A stretch of DNA of 32,626 nt from the NCBI GenBank assembly GCA_900545085.1, contig UQXU01000012.1, positions 1 through 32,626 on the forward strand, in the 5' to 3' direction. Each line of letters starts with the position of its first letter. Position 1 is the first letter of the stretch. The notes under the pieces were generated by a model, which saw only the letters and a list, made by a program, of their open reading frames with translations, did not search any database and had not been told where the DNA came from. The stretch comes from an uncultured Eubacteriales bacterium (GTDB lineage: Bacteria; Bacillota; Clostridia; Christensenellales; Christensenellaceae). The position numbers and the translations under genes are program-made. Shown here piece by piece: positions 17,852-25,843 of this stretch.

Positions 17852-17880
17852 ATATTAACACCTAATTTACACATAGTCAA
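17852..17880 (-). promoter_or_regulatory. Sigma-A-like promoter of the broken CotH paralog
   Basis: On the minus strand, TTGACT (17875-17880) and TAATAT (17852-17857) are 17 bases apart, about 35 bases before the ATG at 17816. The ribosome binding site is weak (GAAAG). Confidence 0.65.
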
Positions 17881-17934
17881 TATTGTGATTATATCTGAAT
17901 ATAAGTACGACAAAATAATAGCTAAAAAATAGAA

Positions 17935-17963
17935 TAAAAAAGAGGATACCAAAGGGTATCCTC
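17935..17963 (-). terminator. Intrinsic terminator after the DHHW protein gene
   Basis: A perfect 9-bp stem GAGGATACC/GGTATCCTC with a four-base loop is followed on the minus strand by a T-tract (17935-17941). It ends the MBOAT-DHHW transcript 10 bases after the stop codon. Confidence 0.85.
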
Positions 17964-17972
17964 AAAAGCCTG

Positions 17973-19610
17973 TCAGTATTTTATGTTTTTGCTGAAGTTA
18001 AAAGCACTGCTGTCTGACGAATAATAGTCGCTGTTGTAATGCAGCATAACAAGGTCAGGCGAGTAACTCTCTATATAGTCGTATAGATTGCCTTTGTAAT
18101 ATCTCATATCTATCATGCAGATTTCCTTGACGCCCGTAGCCAGGAAGGGGACTGTCATTCTGGCAAAGCTGTCTTTTACTATCAGAATACGTCCTGTGGA
18201 GTCCGGATTGTTGTTGGTTATCTGCACTATGGGCAAGTCGGCTCCGGTGTAGTATGAGTATGCGTCGGTGGAATGCCCGTTAGTGATATTAGTGAGATAC
18301 TCCGGGCATACGACTGCTTCGTCAAATGTGCCGGTTTTTACGCCTTCTGTCGTACCGTCTCTGTTATATCTCAGGACGCTGAAGTTAGTGTCGAACTTAG
18401 GCGAATATATAGGATAGTCGTCCCTGCCTCCGAAGTACTGTCCGACGCGCTCTCCCTGTCTCCCGAGGAAGAAGTTTTCTAAGACCTCAATGTTGTAGTT
18501 ATCTTTGTCGAAAAGCGAAGCATCGTATTTGAAGTGCTCCGGATACATAGTGGCGAGCTTCTGCATTATTATATCGGCAGACCAGATTCCGGCGTTCGCC
18601 GTCCAATGGTGGTCTGTTCTGAAGAATAGATCTTCGCTTTTCAGCCCGTCCTCGAGCATATTCTCTCGGAGATCTATCGTGTCTATGCCGCGCTCTTGCA
18701 GCTCAGAGAGCATATTGTCAGAGTTCTGGTTGGAGTAATCGTAGACGTTGACGGGCAGCTCCGTGCGGCCGGGGGTGTTTTTTACGGGAGAGGAAACGTA
18801 GAGCAAGGGTATTTCGCGCTGATCTAAGAATATTTTTAATCTGTTTGCATTTGTGCCGTTGCTTTCTATAGTCTCTTCGTCCATCTCAGGCATGACGAAT
18901 TGGAGCTGGTTTAAGCTATTGCGAACCACTGTCAAAGTGACGTCGGTATCGGGGATATAAGTTCTGCCTGCGAGTCTTTCTACCAAACCGTAACAATCTA
19001 TAAAACTGTTTTGGCTGTAAATATTGTCATCGTACTCAGCAGTAAAGCTGTCGATCTGACCGGATATATAGTCAAAAACGTTGTCGTTGTAGGCGCGCTC
19101 ATAAACCGCGCTTTCTCCTTCAAATGAATCGAAAAAAGTAGCTACGCCTATGAATAGCAGAAAGGCCAGACCTATACCTGTGATTACGCTATATCTATTG
19201 CGGAGGTTATCGCTGACCTCTCCTTCGAGAGGCACATAATATCCCGGAGCGTTTTCCACTCTTTTTGCGGATATGCCCGGCGCTTCCTTTTTACGAAGCC
19301 TGCGCGGAACATATCCGCGCGTCTCGTGGGATTTGCGTATCGCGCCGGAGCTTCTGGCGGCGACGCTGCTCTTGCGCTTGTTTTGTTTTCTGTCAGCTTT
19401 TTCAGCTTTTCGCGCTTCGGATGCGCGTGCCAGGCGCGCGGCGTGTCTTTGCTTTGCTTCTTCTGAGATTTGCGCCTTAGATTCTTTCCGACGGGAGCGT
19501 CTGGCCTTTGCGCGGTTCCTGCTGTTGCGGGAACGCTCTCTTCTCTCGCCCAGCTCGCGTTTTATCTTATTCAGTTTTGATTTTTTCCTGCTGGGGAAAT
19601 GCTGTGCCAT
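17973..19610 (-). CDS. AlgX/DHHW-type SGNH-like membrane protein with a basic N-terminal tail, likely partner of the MBOAT acyltransferase
   Basis: A 545-residue protein. A single membrane segment (about 141-160) separates a cytoplasmic tail from an extracellular domain. The outer domain has TDHHW (332-336) and VKDSF (478-482), matching the Asp-His and Ser positions of the AlgJ/AlgX/DHHW family, which transfers or removes O-acyl groups on exported polymers with an MBOAT partner. The start lies 15 bases after the MBOAT stop, so the pair forms one operon. The first 110 residues are unusual: 41 are Lys or Arg, with many Ala, Ser and Glu and little hydrophobic content. Such a tail may bind nucleic acid, phosphoinositide-like head groups or the inner leaflet; this is inference. 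A later start would be needed if the tail were not translated, but no better one is evident. Confidence 0.85.
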   Translation of the reverse strand: MAQHFPSRKKSKLNKIKRELGERRERSRNSRNRAKARRSRRKESKAQISEEAKQRHAARLARASEARKAEKADRKQNKRKSSVAARSSGAIRKSHETRGYVPRRLRKKEAPGISAKRVENAPGYYVPLEGEVSDNLRNRYSVITGIGLAFLLFIGVATFFDSFEGESAVYERAYNDNVFDYISGQIDSFTAEYDDNIYSQNSFIDCYGLVERLAGRTYIPDTDVTLTVVRNSLNQLQFVMPEMDEETIESNGTNANRLKIFLDQREIPLLYVSSPVKNTPGRTELPVNVYDYSNQNSDNMLSELQERGIDTIDLRENMLEDGLKSEDLFFRTDHHWTANAGIWSADIIMQKLATMYPEHFKYDASLFDKDNYNIEVLENFFLGRQGERVGQYFGGRDDYPIYSPKFDTNFSVLRYNRDGTTEGVKTGTFDEAVVCPEYLTNITNGHSTDAYSYYTGADLPIVQITNNNPDSTGRILIVKDSFARMTVPFLATGVKEICMIDMRYYKGNLYDYIESYSPDLVMLHYNSDYYSSDSSAFNFSKNIKY

Positions 19611-19625
19611 TACTGACCTCCGATA

Positions 19626-21050
19626 TTAGAAGTTGAAGTAAATAAAGGGATTGTACGAACTTTTAATCATGAACGATATAGACACAAACATGAGTACAAG
19701 CATTGCTGCGGGATAGACGTAACCGCGAATCTTAGAAGAAAGCGGGTTGGATTCTATGAGTGTGTTTACCCATTTGCATACAGGCATGGAGAACAACACG
19801 CACAGGAACAGAACCGTTTTGTTCTGATCCAGATAGAACAGAAGTGTGTCGTCGATGAGTGCGTTGCCGTTTAATCCGAACAAGCTGCCGAAATACTGCC
19901 ATGAATCCTGAATTGTGGGCGCCTGGAAAAACGCAAGACCCAAGAAGAAGATGAGCAGTGTGTAAATATGACCTATTACTTTGCTTTTGGACATAAACGG
20001 CGCGAGTTTGCAGAATTTTTCTATAGATATGAATACCGCAAACCATAACCCCCAGAACAGGCATGGCAGGCTGGCTCCGTGCCAGAGACCTGTTGTTATC
20101 CATACTACAAACAGATTGAATACGGCGCGCGGTGCAGAAACTCTGCTGCCGCCCAGAGGTATGTATACGTAATCTGTGAACCACGAGCCGAGGGAAATAT
20201 GCCATCTGCTCCAAAATTCCTTTAGAGATTTAGAGATAAACGGGTAGTTGAAGTTTTCAAGAAAGTGAAAGCCAAACATACGCCCCAGGCCTATGGCCAT
20301 GTCGGAATACCCTGAAAAATCAAAGAATATTTGAAGTCCGGTAGCGAAAAGTCCAAGCCATGCCAGACCTACGCTAATCTCCGCGGAGTAGCCGTTGCCT
20401 TGGAATGCGTGTTCCGAAATGACGCCCATCGCATTCGCAAGCAGTATTTTTTTGGCAAAACCTACTATAAACCGCGTAAATCCCTGAGAAAAGTCCTTGA
20501 GATTCTCCTGTCTGTATTCTATGTCATATGCCACAGTTTCGTATCTTACAATAGGTCCCGCTATGAGCTGCGGGAAAAAGGATATGTACAGACACACGTT
20601 CATGGGGTTTGTTTGAGCATGTCCGTGACCGCGATATACGTCTATGACATAAGATATAGCCTGAAATGTAAAAAAAGATATGCCTATAGGAAGCGTAATC
20701 TCAGGGACAGTTATAGCCGCGCCTGTGAGATCTACGAACAATCCCATGAGGAAAGACAGATATTTAAATACAAAAATCAGACCTATATTAAAAATTAGTG
20801 AAGATATTATTACCAGCCGCGTCTGGAACGGCATGCCTCTGTATCGCTCTACAAGCAGACCGAAAAAATAATTTGCGAGAATAGAACCCATCATAACCAG
20901 TACAAACCAAGGTTCTCCCCATGCGTAGAAGAATAGGCTTGCGATAGAGAGGAAGATATTTCTCGCTGTCCGGCCGCGCAGAACGGCGTAATATATAATT
21001 ATAACTGCCGGTAAAAACAGAAATATAAATGTAGAACTCGAAAAAAGCAC
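19626..21050 (-). CDS. MBOAT-family membrane O-acyltransferase (AlgI/DltB-like)
   Basis: A 474-residue multi-pass membrane protein starting LFSSSTFIFLFLP, the usual beginning of AlgI-like MBOAT proteins. The family histidine lies in TTGLWHGAS, and the upstream NFNYPFISKSLKEFWSRWHISLG block is typical. It moves acyl groups, often acetyl, from a cytoplasmic donor across the membrane to an exported polymer. The start is GTG at 21050, seven bases after AGGAGA. A frame extension to an ATG at 21092 adds 14 residues but overlaps this binding site and is not favoured. It is followed by the DHHW protein. The acceptor polymer is not identifiable: no glycosyltransferase or export gene lies in the window. 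Confidence 0.92.
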   Translation of the reverse strand: MLFSSSTFIFLFLPAVIIIYYAVLRGRTARNIFLSIASLFFYAWGEPWFVLVMMGSILANYFFGLLVERYRGMPFQTRLVIISSLIFNIGLIFVFKYLSFLMGLFVDLTGAAITVPEITLPIGISFFTFQAISYVIDVYRGHGHAQTNPMNVCLYISFFPQLIAGPIVRYETVAYDIEYRQENLKDFSQGFTRFIVGFAKKILLANAMGVISEHAFQGNGYSAEISVGLAWLGLFATGLQIFFDFSGYSDMAIGLGRMFGFHFLENFNYPFISKSLKEFWSRWHISLGSWFTDYVYIPLGGSRVSAPRAVFNLFVVWITTGLWHGASLPCLFWGLWFAVFISIEKFCKLAPFMSKSKVIGHIYTLLIFFLGLAFFQAPTIQDSWQYFGSLFGLNGNALIDDTLLFYLDQNKTVLFLCVLFSMPVCKWVNTLIESNPLSSKIRGYVYPAAMLVLMFVSISFMIKSSYNPFIYFNF

Positions 21051-21099
21051 TGCTGTTTCTCCTGAAAAACTTAGCGCCCGAGTCGGACGCATCCATATA

Positions 21100-21128
21100 T
21101 TTATATCACATTAACTGTTTTTTTTCAA
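21100..21128 (-). promoter_or_regulatory. Sigma-A-like promoter of the MBOAT-DHHW operon
   Basis: On the minus strand, TTGAAA (21123-21128) and TATAAA (21100-21105) are separated by 17 bases, about 50 bases before the GTG start. Confidence 0.65.
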
Positions 21129-21195
21129 GCTAAGGGGCAAACGCAGCCGATTTGTTAAAATATTTTTTACAGATTATGTTCTTAGTTGTTGTTTT

Positions 21196-21226
21196 TTGAT
21201 TATGTTGTAAGTTGCAAAGATATAAT
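21196..21226 (+). promoter_or_regulatory. Possible promoter of the gamma carbonic anhydrase gene
   Basis: A perfect TATAAT at 21221-21226 lies 43 bases before the start codon. The best -35 match is TTGATT (21196-21201), with a long 19-base spacer, so the assignment rests mainly on the -10. Confidence 0.5.
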
Positions 21227-21268
21227 AAAAATGCTAGTATATCCGTAAGAGTATTGATGGAGGTATGT

Positions 21269-21787
21269 ATGATTTATGATTATAAAGGCAAAAAGCCGGA
21301 AATAGACGAGAGTTGTTTTATCGCAGATGGAGCGTATATAGTGGGCAATGCTAAGCTGGGCAGGAATGTATCGGTCTGGTTCGGAGCTGTGGTTCGGGCG
21401 GATAACGACGGCATTGAGATAGGTGATGACTGCAATATACAAGACAACGCCTCCGTACACTCTGATCCGGGATTTCCCGTGAAGCTCGGAGAGAAGGTTA
21501 CTATAGGGCACAATGCGGTAATACACGGCTGCACTATAGAGGACAAAGTCGTTGTCGGCATGGGCGCTACGGTTTTGAACGGAGCTGTTATAGGAACGGG
21601 CGCGATTATAGGCGCGGGAGCGTTGGTAAAAGAAGGAACTGAAATTCCGCCTTACAGCCTGGCGGTCGGAGTCCCTGCGCGCATAGTTCGTACAGACGAT
21701 TATAGTCAGCTGGAGAATAATATTGAAAATGCAGAGGAATATCTGAGGCATAGTAAAGAAATGAAGAACAAAAAACCTATAGAATGA
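21269..21787 (+). CDS. Gamma carbonic anhydrase family protein (left-handed beta-helix)
   Basis: A 172-residue hexapeptide-repeat protein, normal for the family. Repeats of the form [I/V]-G-x-x-x run from about residue 15 to 140. The three zinc-ligand histidines are present as VHSD (His64) and GHNAVIHG (His81, His86), so a metal site can form. Bacterial members range from active carbonic anhydrase to proteins of unknown activity, and sequence alone does not decide. The start is the ATG at 21269, five bases after GGAGG; an ATG at 21257 would overlap that site. It is followed 12 bases later by the LUD protein and probably shares its transcript. Confidence 0.92.
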   Translation: MIYDYKGKKPEIDESCFIADGAYIVGNAKLGRNVSVWFGAVVRADNDGIEIGDDCNIQDNASVHSDPGFPVKLGEKVTIGHNAVIHGCTIEDKVVVGMGATVLNGAVIGTGAIIGAGALVKEGTEIPPYSLAVGVPARIVRTDDYSQLENNIENAEEYLRHSKEMKNKKPIE

Positions 21788-21799
21788 GGAGAACGGCAT

Positions 21800-22423
21800 A
21801 TGAATGAAATGGTAGAAAAGGTTGTAGAACAGCTTAACAGTAAAAAGTTCAACGCATGTTTTTGCGGCTCGCGTGAGGAGCTGTTGTCTAAAATAGCGGA
21901 AATAATAGGCGAAGCAGCCAAAATAGCGCGCGGAGCCAGCGTTACTTTGGATCAGATAGGTTTTAACGATTTTATTGAAAAAAAGCTGGGGAAAACACTG
22001 TATGACGGTTGGAGAAACAAAGGACATGATATGACGCGCCGCGAGGAATTCCGCGCGAGCCTGTGCTCCGATGTTTATGTCAGCGGCACGAATGCAATAA
22101 CAGAAAAAGGAGAGCTGGTTTTTGTAGACGGTACGGGAAACAGAGTCGCAGCGCTGTCCTATGGTCCGGAAAAAGTGATAATCGTAAGCAGTACGAGTAA
22201 AATAGTGAAGAATTATTCTGCTGCTCTTACACGTGTAAAGCAGATTGCAGCACCAAAAAATGCCGTGCGTTTGAACTTTACAGAGAACCCCTGTATGCAA
22301 ACAGGCAAATGTATGAATTGTCAGGTGCCTACGAGAATGTGCAACCTTCATCTGCATATGCAGTATCCTCCGAAGGGTACGGAGTATCATGTGCTTCTCG
22401 TTGAAGAACAGTTGGGATTTTAA
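21800..22423 (+). CDS. LUD-domain protein (LutC/YkgG-related)
   Basis: A 207-residue protein of the LUD family (formerly DUF162), which includes LutC and the LUD part of LutB, proteins linked to lactate oxidation. Typical segments are SVTLDQIGF (about 47-55), YVSGTNAITEKGELVFVDGTGNRVAALSYGP (93-123) and VKNYSAALTRVKQIAAP (136-152). The C-terminal part carries four cysteines (165, 171, 174, 181) in the pattern Cx5CxxCx6C. This could bind a metal or Fe-S cluster and is seen in stand-alone anaerobe members. No lutA or lutB gene is beside it, so a role in lactate use cannot be claimed. Start ATG with AGGAG upstream. Confidence 0.9.
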   Translation: MNEMVEKVVEQLNSKKFNACFCGSREELLSKIAEIIGEAAKIARGASVTLDQIGFNDFIEKKLGKTLYDGWRNKGHDMTRREEFRASLCSDVYVSGTNAITEKGELVFVDGTGNRVAALSYGPEKVIIVSSTSKIVKNYSAALTRVKQIAAPKNAVRLNFTENPCMQTGKCMNCQVPTRMCNLHLHMQYPPKGTEYHVLLVEEQLGF

Positions 22424-22452
22424 TTATATTATATTATATAGATAAACTAAGA

Positions 22453-22484
22453 AAGAGGCTTGTATTTTAATACAGGCCTCTTTT
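22453..22484. terminator. Bidirectional intrinsic terminator
   Basis: A 13-bp stem (22453-22465 with 22470-22482, one G-U pair) with loop TTTA lies between two convergent genes. T-runs on both strands allow it to end the LUD transcript and the minus-strand SUF-region transcript. Confidence 0.85.
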
Positions 22485-22505
22485 ATGCGTTATTTCGTAA
22501 ATTCG

Positions 22506-22919
22506 TCAGTCTATATCCGGGTTGTAATTTGGATCGCGAAGGTTTTTGTCATATAGAGCTTCGCGTTTTTCCATTTCTTCTAATTCGAATACTTTTTTGC
22601 AGACTTCACCGTATTTGTTTTCAAAGAAAGGGGTCAGCGTGCCGTCGTCGTTCTGATTGCAGGCGATATAGCCGACGACTAGCTCTCTGTCAGCGAATGA
22701 TCCCGACCATTTAGGGACAACCTGAGCAGCGTCAAGAGAATGGAGCACTTTGGCGTCCTCCAGCGCCTTTGCTTTGTTGTCATACAGCTGAACGATAGTT
22801 TTGCCGTAGCGCCCGGGAATGGGACGGTTTATCATTGCCCAGCTGCCGACAGGTTTTTTGCCGTGCTTGTCCGTACCCAGCTTCCAAAATTCGTTTTCAT
22901 AACCTTCATAGTTGTTCAT
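22506..22919 (-). CDS. Hypothetical protein in the SUF gene cluster, 137 residues
   Basis: A soluble acidic protein with no signal peptide or membrane segment and few cysteines. It has AAAGGA 13 bases before its ATG and starts 23 bases after the sufB-like stop, so it looks like the third gene of the sufC-sufB operon. Visible features are an aromatic N-terminus (YEGYENEFWKLG), a basic-aromatic segment GSWAMINRPIPGRYGKT (about 25-41), and a charged helical tail (KKVFELEEMEKREALYDKN) ending in PNYNPDID. I do not recognise a family. Context hints at a link to Fe-S assembly, but that is only guilt by association. Confidence 0.8.
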   Translation of the reverse strand: MNNYEGYENEFWKLGTDKHGKKPVGSWAMINRPIPGRYGKTIVQLYDNKAKALEDAKVLHSLDAAQVVPKWSGSFADRELVVGYIACNQNDDGTLTPFFENKYGEVCKKVFELEEMEKREALYDKNLRDPNYNPDID

Positions 22920-22942
22920 AGCTGTTGTTTTCCTTTCGTTTT

Positions 22943-23869
22943 TTATTTGAGGAATACTTCGATAATAACAGCCTCAGCCTCCTGCTCGTTCAGACCGAGT
23001 GTCATTAGCTTGACAAGTTGATCATTGTTGATTCTGCCGATAGCCGCTTCGTGAACAATGGCCGCGTCTATATGGTGAGCGTCTATTTCGGGGATAGAGC
23101 ATATACGGGCATTGTCCATGATGATAGAATCGCACTGTACATGCGCGTGACACTTGTTGTTGCCTATGGCGCAGGGGTGGAAAGTCTGCTGAGAGTCTCC
23201 CTTGCCTACGGAACGTGAGATAATCTGAGCGGAGCTGTTCTCTCCATCCAGGTTGATCGACATGTCGGACTCGGCGGATTGTTCGCCTTCGGTCAGCAGC
23301 TTTTCCGTAACTATAAGCTTAGCGTCCTTGCCGAGAGATACGTAATTTTTGCGTATTGTGGAATCCACCCCGCCGATCTGAGAGGTCTCGAGCGTAAATA
23401 CAGAAGCTTCTCCGACTTCAATCTCAGTTACGGGATTGAGCACTCGTCCGCCTGTGCCCGAACCCTGAGCATAGTGGTTTTCAATGTATTTTACTGTGCA
23501 GTTTTTGCCTACATGAAAAGCGTGTATGCCGTCGTGTCTGCTCTCGTAGCATCCGTCGTTGTTTATTCCGCAGCCTGCGACAATTATTACGTCGGCTCCA
23601 TCTTCGACGAAGAAATCGTTGTATACGACGTCAGTCAAGCCTGTTTCATTCATGACGACGGGTATGTGTACGTATTCGCCCCGGCATTTTGAACTTATAA
23701 AAATGTCTATTCCCTGTTTGTCCGTCTTTTTTTCAATTCGAATATTTTCGCTGTTGCTGTGGCAAAGGGGCGCGCCGTTGTATCTTAAATTGAATGCGCC
23801 CTTCTGTTCAAAGCCTATAGGATCTATTTTGTCGAGTATTTCATTTGTGATGTTATCCAGTTTAATCAT
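22943..23869 (-). CDS. sufB: SufB/SufD-family Fe-S cluster assembly scaffold
   Basis: A 308-residue protein, much shorter than classical SufB (about 480) and typical of the minimal SUF systems of anaerobes and archaea, in which one SufB/SufD-like protein pairs with SufC. The family's beta-helix core and C-terminal block are clear: HPCAIGNNKCHAHVQCDSIIM (about 231-251), ICSIPEIDAHHIDAAIVHEAAIG (about 256-278) and MTLGLNEQEAEAVII near the end. It is the likely platform on which clusters are built and then passed to apoproteins. Its start overlaps the end of sufC by four bases (ATGA), a sign of translational coupling. Whether to call it SufB or SufD is uncertain; the Cys and His/Glu positions in the C-terminal block favour a SufB-like role. 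Confidence 0.9.
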   Translation of the reverse strand: MIKLDNITNEILDKIDPIGFEQKGAFNLRYNGAPLCHSNSENIRIEKKTDKQGIDIFISSKCRGEYVHIPVVMNETGLTDVVYNDFFVEDGADVIIVAGCGINNDGCYESRHDGIHAFHVGKNCTVKYIENHYAQGSGTGGRVLNPVTEIEVGEASVFTLETSQIGGVDSTIRKNYVSLGKDAKLIVTEKLLTEGEQSAESDMSINLDGENSSAQIISRSVGKGDSQQTFHPCAIGNNKCHAHVQCDSIIMDNARICSIPEIDAHHIDAAIVHEAAIGRINNDQLVKLMTLGLNEQEAEAVIIEVFLK

Positions 23870-24606
23870 ACCATATCACCTCCGCGTTCCTCTCTGCAAT
23901 GGCAGCTGTCGGAAGCTTCGCACATCAGCGAGGGCATGAGCTCGTCGCGAGTGCCGTGCGCTTCGACCTGACCGTCAGAAATGACAAGTATTCTGTCAGC
24001 CATATTTATGATTCTCTCCTGATGAGATATAATAATTATTCCGTGAGACTTTTCTCTGTGTATTTTTTCAAATTGGCGAACGAGCATAGAGAAACTCCAG
24101 AGGTCGATGCCTGCTTCCGGTTCGTCGAAAATGCAGAGTTTATGCTCCCCGGCGAAAACAGTTGCGATCTCTACGCGCTTCATCTCGCCTCCGGAGAGGG
24201 TCTGGTCTACTTCACGGTCGATATAGTCCTGTGCGCAAAGTCCTACGCTGCTCAGAAGATCGCAGCAATCAGCCTCAGAGATAGATTTATGTGCTGCAAG
24301 AGAGAGGAGGCGACGAACCGTCATGCCTTTGAATCGAGCGGGCTGCTGAAAAGCAAAACCAATGCCTGCCTTTGCGCGCTGATCTACGCTGAAATTTGTT
24401 ATGTCTGTATCGTCGAGCATTATTTTGCCGCTGGACGCTGTATTGATTCCCATAAGAACTTTGGCCAGCGTGGATTTGCCGCCGCCGTTCGGGCCGGTTA
24501 TTACCAAAAGCTCTCCATCGTTGAGAGAGAAATTAATGTTTTTGAGTATGGTCTCTTTTTTCCCCGTATCAAATACATCATACGAGAGATTTTCTACGGT
24601 CAACAT
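23866..24606 (-). CDS. sufC: SufC, Fe-S cluster assembly ATPase
   Basis: A 246-residue ABC-type ATPase. Walker A GPNGGGKST (38-46), the Q-loop region FAFQQPARFKG (about 85-95), signature LSGGEMKR (137-144), Walker B CIFDEPEAGID (158-168) and the switch histidine in IIISHQE are all intact. SufC drives conformational change of the SufB/D scaffold during cluster assembly. It is the first gene of the operon, with a good ribosome binding site (AGGAAGG region) and a candidate promoter at 24648-24676. No sufS, sufU, sufE or iscU gene is next to it, which is normal for minimal SUF clusters. Confidence 0.95.
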   Translation of the reverse strand: MLTVENLSYDVFDTGKKETILKNINFSLNDGELLVITGPNGGGKSTLAKVLMGINTASSGKIMLDDTDITNFSVDQRAKAGIGFAFQQPARFKGMTVRRLLSLAAHKSISEADCCDLLSSVGLCAQDYIDREVDQTLSGGEMKRVEIATVFAGEHKLCIFDEPEAGIDLWSFSMLVRQFEKIHREKSHGIIIISHQERIINMADRILVISDGQVEAHGTRDELMPSLMCEASDSCHCREERGGDMV

Positions 24607-24647
24607 TTATCGTACCGCCTTCCTATATTAAGTAATATCATCTGTTT

Positions 24648-24676
24648 ATTCTACCATTAAGGCAGAACATACACAA
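24648..24676 (-). promoter_or_regulatory. Possible promoter of the sufC operon
   Basis: On the minus strand, TAGAAT (24648-24653) has TTGTGT (24671-24676) 17 bases upstream. The -35 is only a partial match. No IscR-like site is recognised. Confidence 0.45.
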
Positions 24677-24710
24677 TATTTTTAAACACTTTTTTTGAAT
24701 TTAAATCAGT

Positions 24711-25679
24711 TTAGAACTGAGTTATGCTGACTTCGCCTGAGAAAAGTTCGTCTGTATCTCCGCTGTCAGAGCGTACAATCAGACATCCGGAGTCTGATAT
24801 CCCCAAGACAGATCCCGTGCTGACGGCGCCGCCTTTCGTATAATTAACTTTTCTGCCGGTTAGTATGGATCTGTTTCTGTATTCCTCAATCACGTCGTCG
24901 GGGAATACGCAGTCTCCGTATCTGATTATTTGTGCAATCACCTCTGCTGCCAGCTCATTGCGGGTATATCCGCCCTTGCCGATGAATCCGGCTTTGCCGC
25001 GTATGTCGTCAGGCAGGTCATCTTCGGAGCCGGTGCAGTTTATGCCTATTCCTATGATTATATTATCTATTCCGCCGCCTTCCATGCTGAGTGTCGCTTC
25101 CGTCAATATACCGCATATCTTTTTTTCATTGAGATATAGATCGTTCACCCATTTTATTCCTACAGATACGCCGCAGACCTTTTCAATCGCTCGTGCGGCT
25201 GCGACTGCGGCATAAACTGTGATCATTTGCGGTTCGGGGACAGCGCCTCCGGGAGAGAGCAAAACAGAAAGATATATTCCCGTATCTGCGGGAGAGTAAA
25301 AAGAACGCCCGAGTCTGCCGCGCCCTGCCGTCTGCTTGTTAGCGACAACGGCCGTGCCGTGCTTCCCGCCTTCCAATGCAATGCGTTTAGCTTGAATATT
25401 TGTGGAATCAGTCTCGCTGAAAAATACAAGAGGCGTGTTGACACCGCGGCTGCGCAGACATGTCAGGAGCCCTGCTTCTGAGAGTATATCGCTGTTCTCA
25501 TCCAGCATATAGCCTTTGCATCTGGTCGCGCTGATGCTGTAGCCTTCTTGCAGGAGGGACTGTATTGCTTTCCAAACGGCAGCGCGGGATACGCCCAGCT
25601 CGTCTGCCAGCTGCTGACCGGAGACGGGCTTGCCTCTGTTTTTTTCTAATGCGTTTATAATGTCTGATTTTATGGACAT
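24711..25679 (-). CDS. birA: Biotin-[acetyl-CoA carboxylase] ligase with N-terminal repressor domain
   Basis: A 322-residue bifunctional BirA. The N-terminal winged helix-turn-helix (about 1-65, GQQLADELGVSRAAVWKAIQSL) is the DNA-binding part. The ligase domain has the biotin/ATP loop GRGRLGR (about 121-127) and KWVNDLYL (about 192-199), followed by a small C-terminal SH3-like domain. It attaches biotin to carboxylase subunits and, with biotinyl-AMP bound, represses biotin genes. The start chosen is ATG at 25679 with GGGAGA upstream; an upstream in-frame start at 25709 lies inside the promoter-to-binding-site stretch. No biotin gene is in the window. It has its own promoter and is divergent from lepA. 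Confidence 0.95.
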   Translation of the reverse strand: MSIKSDIINALEKNRGKPVSGQQLADELGVSRAAVWKAIQSLLQEGYSISATRCKGYMLDENSDILSEAGLLTCLRSRGVNTPLVFFSETDSTNIQAKRIALEGGKHGTAVVANKQTAGRGRLGRSFYSPADTGIYLSVLLSPGGAVPEPQMITVYAAVAAARAIEKVCGVSVGIKWVNDLYLNEKKICGILTEATLSMEGGGIDNIIIGIGINCTGSEDDLPDDIRGKAGFIGKGGYTRNELAAEVIAQIIRYGDCVFPDDVIEEYRNRSILTGRKVNYTKGGAVSTGSVLGISDSGCLIVRSDSGDTDELFSGEVSITQF

Positions 25680-25699
25680 GATAATTCTCCCTTCGCCTA

Positions 25700-25728
25700 A
25701 TTTTAACAAATGATAAGCTCACCGTCAA
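25700..25728 (-). promoter_or_regulatory. Sigma-A-like promoter of birA
   Basis: On the minus strand, TTGACG (25723-25728) and TAAAAT (25700-25705) are separated by 17 bases. The inferred start of transcription is about 15 bases before the ATG, leaving room for the GGGAGA binding site only. Confidence 0.7.
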
Positions 25729-25782
25729 CGCAATAATTCGTAAGCGTTTACATTAAGCCGAGAGAAAGCTTGCAATTAACTC

Positions 25783-25811
25783 TTGCATTCGGGCGCAAAA
25801 TAAAATATTAT
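25783..25811 (+). promoter_or_regulatory. Sigma-A-like promoter of lepA
   Basis: TTGCAT (25783-25788) and TATTAT (25806-25811) are separated by 17 bases, about 32 bases before the lepA ATG. Confidence 0.6.
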
Positions 25812-25843
25812 ATATGAAGTGAATTAATAAAAAGAGGACGTTA

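Noticed and set aside
21200..22390. A 396-codon minus-strand frame opposite the carbonic anhydrase and LUD genes
   Set aside because: Both plus-strand genes have clear families and ribosome binding sites. The minus frame has no recognisable motif and an odd Y/R/S-rich composition.
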